Shown piece after piece: positions 61,701 to 64,000 of a stretch of DNA of 64,000 bases; the stretch's first letter is position 1; each line of letters opens with the position of its first letter. The position numbers and the translations under genes were made by a program. Under the pieces are notes generated by a model. It searched no databases. It saw only the letters and a program-made list of their open reading frames with translations, and was not told where the DNA came from. Source of the stretch: Allolobophora icterica (lineage: Eukaryota; Annelida; Clitellata; Crassiclitellata; Lumbricidae); NCBI GenBank assembly GCA_963556255.1, contig OY744605.1, forward strand, positions 73,287,280 through 73,351,279, written 5' to 3'.

Positions 61701-63213
61701 GCATTCGTGCGCGTTTGGTGTGTCAGTTAAGGAGCTACAAAATTGATCAGGCTACTTCAAATCCTAACTGCCGACGTTCCAAAAGCAAACGTTCTCCAGA
61801 ATAAGTCCTGCAAATTCGAATGCTCACGTTATCGGAATTTGGCAGATAGTATTTTTTCCACGCCACCATATTGTTTCATTTGCAAAGCCAGTAAGAAATT
61901 TATAACTTTTTTAATTTGCAAATTAAATATTGACAAAGACCAGCAAAACTATAATGTCAACAAAGATCTTTGCCATCGAAATGAACCACCGGATCCTACG
62001 GAAGCTCAAAGGAGCTTTTGCAAGTAGCCCCTATTCGAAGCAGAGGTATAATTATATGAAGTGTTAATAATAATTATTATAATAATATTCGTGTTTTATA
62101 ATTATTATAATAATATTCGTGTTTATTGCCAAGTTCATTGATAAACCGCAGTAAGTTACATTGAAACAACTGAAACATGACGGTACCATTATCAAAATCT
62201 TAATTAACACTCGTCTTGGCAGCCTGTAAGGCGCCCGCTCATTTTACTGCTGCCCCCAAGGAGTGGAAGGCTGAGTCGATCTAGAGGGGCTTACGGTTAG
62301 CGACTCTATTTTCTTAGCCTCGGGATATTACGCGGATGGCCGGGTCCTCTCCCTCGCCGTTTGAGAATCTAACCGACAGCGTACTCACTCTGTGTGCATT
62401 TTATACATTAACTTGGTAGATGGCACTAGTGCAACAGACGAAGCTGTGTAAGAACTCTGACCACTTCCTTCACTCCCAATTTCGAGCTATCACTGGGATC
62501 ACTGGAATCTCAAGACTTAAACCCTTTGAGCAAGGATCTTTTCTACAATATAGGCCTATAGAATCCTAGCTTGCCCTAACTTACCCCTAAGCAGGGCTGT
62601 AGTCGAGGGTATACGCGGGTATACAGTATTACAGCGTATAGGCCTACTCACCTCTAGAGACCGTATACTCACCTCACGAAATATTTTATTTATTTATATT
62701 AAAATACTGTAGCGTATACTCACAAAATGCTGTAGCGTATACTCACCTCTAATTTGTTTCGGAAAACTAACCGTTAGCGTGTACTCACCTCTAACTTTAC
62801 CGCTACAGCCCTGTCCCTAAGAGATGTAAACCATAAGGTCATGTCATCGAAAGAGGTACCAATGATTCCCAACATCTGAATTATTCGGTGGCATGTCACA
62901 AATTTGACGATTGTCAAGCACGCTAACCATTAGACCATTTAATTGCGAACTTTTCTTATTCGTTAATGCAATATTTAAATTTTTGAATATTTAATAATAT
63001 TTCATTCGCCAGAGTCGCCACGTTATATGTGCCGTGCTCGTGTTGACGGACGGACGGACGGACGGACGGACGACGGACCGACGGATAATTAGATGAGAAA
63101 CAAACAGTGCATGATACGTTCGATGATCTGGAAACTTCAGAAGGACTCACCATGTCTCTCTGTTTCTCTCTGTCAGTTGCACTTTCTGTCTGCCTCAGTC
63201 TTTGCTGTGCCAT
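52784..63213 (-). CDS. PLD3: PLD3/PLD4-type phospholipase D family protein
   Basis: Eleven exons with GT-AG borders join in frame (1503 nt, 500 residues; human PLD3 has 490). A short basic cytosolic N-terminus precedes one membrane segment (about 45-69, [17 protein letters not shown]), giving a type II orientation. The first HKD motif is H211-x-K213-x4-D218 (HTKLWIID), followed by [12 protein letters not shown]. The second is H426-x-K428-x4-D433 (HNKYMVTD), followed by GTSNWSG. Vertebrate PLD3/PLD4 proteins are endolysosomal; 5' exonuclease activity on single-stranded nucleic acid and roles in BMP lipid synthesis are reported for them. Localisation and activity here are inferred from homology. 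Introns hold a hAT element, a LINE, a SINE and a minisatellite. The first and last exons are short and the least certain. PLD3 versus PLD4 orthology is not resolvable by eye. Confidence 0.93.
53532..53707 (-). CDS. PLD3: PLD3 exon 10
   Basis: The acceptor AATCTCTAG precedes 53707. The donor GCCATG|GTGAGT follows 53532. It encodes [17 protein letters not shown] and [15 protein letters not shown], the conserved C-terminal block. Confidence 0.94.
53993..54095 (-). CDS. PLD3: PLD3 exon 9 (second HKD motif)
   Basis: The acceptor GTTTTCAG precedes 54095. The donor ATTG|GTATGC follows 53993. It encodes [15 protein letters not shown], the second catalytic half-site, with Asp in the last motif position. 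Confidence 0.95.
54225..54310 (+). pseudogene. LINE RT C-terminal scrap in a PLD3 intron
   Basis: Translates as [16 protein letters not shown], the last helix block of CR1/L2-like RTs. Antisense to the gene. Confidence 0.65.
54408..54720 (+). mobile_element. tRNA-derived SINE in a PLD3 intron
   Basis: The head GATGGCTTATTCGTTAGCA and GTGGGTTCAGGCC resembles A and B boxes. The body contains, inverted, the words GTGTGCCATTGGTTGATGCC and CTTGTGC, also found near 34040. Antisense to the gene. Confidence 0.7.
54846..55008 (-). CDS. PLD3: PLD3 exon 8
   Basis: The acceptor CTTTGTAG precedes 55008. The donor CAAGTG|GTGCGT follows 54846. It encodes [17 protein letters not shown] and the block ending ADIQV. 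It contains a possible N-glycosylation site, NHT. Confidence 0.93.
55009..55902. other. PLD3 intron 7, no clear element
   Basis: At about 55785-55850, GCAGACCAGCCCTGGTC and CAAGACCATTGTTTTGAGAACC suggest an eroded repeat end. Nothing is delimited. Confidence 0.4.
55903..56042 (-). CDS. PLD3: PLD3 exon 7
   Basis: The acceptor TTGTTTAAG precedes 56042, and the next AG, two bases on, would break the frame. The donor AAAC|GTAAAT follows 55903. It encodes [14 protein letters not shown] and [11 protein letters not shown]. The upstream intron has a 12-bp tandem array starting about 14 bases away. Confidence 0.92.
56057..56354. repeat. 12-bp minisatellite (about 25 units)
   Basis: Units of the type ATCAATCAAGGC with GGA, GAC and ATT variants, within PLD3 intron 6. 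Both strands stay open, because 12 is a multiple of 3 and no unit contains a stop in those frames. Confidence 0.95.
56556..56756 (-). CDS. PLD3: PLD3 exon 6
   Basis: The acceptor TTTTTTAG precedes 56756. The donor CTCC|GTCAGT follows 56556. It encodes [26 protein letters not shown] and [11 protein letters not shown], all family blocks. Phase 0 at both ends. Confidence 0.93.
57407..57537 (-). CDS. PLD3: PLD3 exon 5 (first HKD motif)
   Basis: The acceptor CTGTACAG precedes 57537. The donor ACAG|GTACTC follows 57407. It encodes [11 protein letters not shown] and [12 protein letters not shown], the first catalytic half-site. Confidence 0.95.
57870..57993 (-). CDS. PLD3: PLD3 exon 4
   Basis: The acceptor CTTTGAAG precedes 57993. 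The donor GCAG|GTCTGT follows 57870. It encodes [15 protein letters not shown] and LRIVMNKPS, ending in phase 1. Confidence 0.9.
58862..59042 (-). CDS. PLD3: PLD3 exon 3
   Basis: The acceptor ACATTTCAG precedes 59042. It encodes [16 protein letters not shown] and [10 protein letters not shown], both strongly conserved in the PLD3 family. The donor CAG|GTCGGT is weaker than the others but gives the expected join to GEET. A hAT element begins 61 bases upstream of its acceptor. Confidence 0.9.
59104..60103 (-). mobile_element. hAT element (1000 bp) in PLD3 intron 2
   Basis: The ends are CAGTGGCGTAACTTC and, inverted, CAGTAGCGTAACTATG. They are flanked by exact 8-bp duplications GGTAGGAC (59096-59103 and 60104-60111), with GGGCCC words just inside both ends. 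It contains the start of a transposase frame on the minus strand, same sense as the host gene. Confidence 0.93.
59316..59621 (-). pseudogene. N-terminal stub of a hAT transposase
   Basis: The frame starts [17 protein letters not shown] and continues to CKIDSFLL. The LSGAxKRxxK...F pattern is typical of the N-terminus of ZMYM1/DUF4371-type hAT transposases. It ends after about 100 codons. The catalytic part is absent, so the element is an internal-deletion derivative. Confidence 0.75.
60180..60275 (+). pseudogene. LINE 3' scrap in PLD3 intron 2
   Basis: SWNKLPDNL followed in another frame by KTMFLFKKC matches the end of LINE RTs, with a GTGCTAAATAAAT tail. Confidence 0.55.
60459..60667 (-). 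CDS. PLD3: PLD3 exon 2 (transmembrane anchor)
   Basis: The acceptor TTACAG precedes 60667. The donor AA|GTAAGG follows 60459. It encodes the basic juxtamembrane stretch NEVKRRF, the hydrophobic anchor and the start of the luminal region. Ends in phase 2. Confidence 0.88.
60818..61592 (-). pseudogene. LINE RT C-terminal fragment in PLD3 intron 1
   Basis: The minus-strand frame runs [62 protein letters not shown] and [15 protein letters not shown]. This is the C-terminal third of a CR1/L2-like RT, open over more than 220 codons, so it is fairly young. It ends GGCGCTATATAAATTC plus ACAATT repeats. The catalytic RT core is missing by 5' truncation. It is in the same sense as the host gene. Confidence 0.92.
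62243..62420 (-). mobile_element. Possible eroded SINE
   Basis: The minus strand contains GAGTACGCTGTCGGTTAG and ACGGCGAGGGAGAGG, which resemble the body of the SINE at 34798-35035 (GACGGCGAGGGAGAAGC). The head is not clear. Confidence 0.4.
62592..62813 (-). mobile_element. hAT-like MITE with splice-donor-like repeats (222 bp)
   Basis: The TIRs begin CAGGGCTGTAG at both ends. The flanks are CCCCTAAG (62584-62591) and TCCCTAAG (62814-62821), 7 of 8 matching. On the minus strand, the coding strand of PLD3, it carries four GAGGTGAGTA-like words. Same family as 30704-31096. Confidence 0.88.
63045..63086. repeat. (GACG)n repeat
   Basis: Seven to nine GACG units with slight interruptions, in PLD3 intron 1 close to exon 1. 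Confidence 0.9.
63151..63213 (-). CDS. PLD3: PLD3 exon 1 (start)
   Basis: ATG at 63211-63213 (context CAGATGG). 21 codons ending GACATG|GTGAGT, phase 0, encoding the hydrophilic tail MAQQRLRQ...KQRDM. It was chosen because it is in frame with exon 2, has a consensus donor, and brings the protein to the expected length. Confidence 0.6.
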
Positions 63214-64000
63214 CTGATATTAGGCCTACTCTGTTTCGATGTGTTTGCGTCTGTGGGTCTGCATCAGTCTTTCTGTTTGTGTTTCCGCATATACACTGGC
63301 GGCGGCCTTGTTTGACACGTGGGCGGCACGGGACACTTCTGAAATGATTTTGAACTGATCTGGTCAAAAAAGAATCGGAAAAAGTCTTGACGGTTTTTAG
63401 TGTTTCTTCAAAATTTGGAGGGACAACTGTATACTGTGTCCCCCACTCTTAAAGATTGGGTCTTGTCCCCCTCGGCCCCACGGGATCGCCGCTCATGCGC
63501 ATATATGTGTTTATATCTGTTTGCTTTTTGTGTCCACGTGTGTCTGTCCGTGCGCCTAACTACTGTATCGCGTTCGTTCCTCTCTGTGTCTGCATCTCTG
63601 TCTGTCTGTCTGTTTGTACTTCTGTCTGTGATCCTGTACGTATCTTTTCCTATCAACCGAGGTCGAAAGCTTAGCTTTTGATAAGCGGCTGAATGACACA
63701 CATCGACCGCTGGCTGTGTTGGCCACAGCCGCTGCAGCCGGCGGCCTCTGTAGCCGCAGCTAACGCCAGCTGAGACGCAGCTGCTATTGACGCAGGCCAA
63801 CAGCAGCTGCACTGTCAACTCCCGCGCCCATCCAGCTGCTGATGTTGTACAACGAAAAAACACGAAGGAAGGAAGGAAGGACGGAAGGAAGGAAGGAAGC
63901 CGAATGGGAGTAGGCCAACCATAGATTCATGTGTATGAGTTTGTGGGCGTGCGTGCGCGGACGCCATGACGCGACATGCGATGTTTACTATATCAGCATC
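63214..64000. other. Upstream flank of PLD3
   Basis: Probably contains the promoter or 5' UTR, but no TATA box or initiator can be defended. There are TCTG-type runs at 63590-63620, a GC-rich CAGCTG-containing stretch at 63690-63840 (several inverted GCAGCTG words) and a (GAAG)n run at 63865-63899. Confidence 0.4.

Noticed and set aside
63408..63863. 151-codon minus-strand frame upstream of PLD3
   Set aside because: It crosses TCTG-type simple repeats, has no domain, and has no in-frame splice link needed by the PLD3 model.

Overview
The window reads as intronic and intergenic DNA of an animal nuclear genome, most likely a deuterostome and probably an echinoderm. The evidence is: spliced genes with GT-AG introns; a Gmr1-type LTR retrotransposon (a clade described from deuterostomes); abundant CR1/L2-like LINE 3' ends and tRNA-derived SINEs; heavy microsatellite load; and a striking excess of the palindrome TAGGCCTA. 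The species call is inference. There is no bacterial gene organisation.

Two genes can be rebuilt, both on the minus strand. The right-hand gene (52784-63213) is a complete PLD3/PLD4-type phospholipase-D-family protein. Eleven exons join in frame into 500 residues, with an N-terminal membrane anchor and two intact HKD motifs. The left-hand gene (4665-28112) is an unrecognised Ser/Arg-rich protein rebuilt from four phase-0 exons (about 874 residues), with an in-frame 24-bp minisatellite coding SGLSPDSR repeats. A further ORF (about 1057-1704, plus) is of unknown nature.

Most of the rest is mobile DNA. The first intron of the left-hand gene holds, antisense to it, a structurally intact 6.5-kb Ty3/gypsy-type element (18903-25404). 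It has apparently identical 432-bp LTRs, a 5-bp target duplication, a tRNA-Leu-like primer site and one 1638-codon Gag-Pol ORF whose integrase precedes reverse transcriptase. Fourteen hAT-like elements or MITEs are delimited by terminal repeats and exact or 7/8 (one 9-bp) target duplications. Three of them are nested inside each other at 14929-16475. Other items are a 1.3-kb element with about 300-bp inverted termini (38921-40251), a 940-bp TIR element (48658-49597), a possible Helitron 3' end, LINE 3' fragments, at least seven tRNA-derived SINEs, a roughly 230-bp satellite array (42290-45910) broken by later insertions, and a perfect 274-bp palindrome (8244-8517).

Relations worth following: two SINEs share 3' tails with LINEs in the same window; a hAT MITE family repeats a strong 5' splice-site motif, and one copy lies sense-oriented in PLD3 intron 1; the LTR promoter contains a perfect three-unit heat-shock element next to a CRE and a TATA box. 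All calls were made by eye, without database searches.
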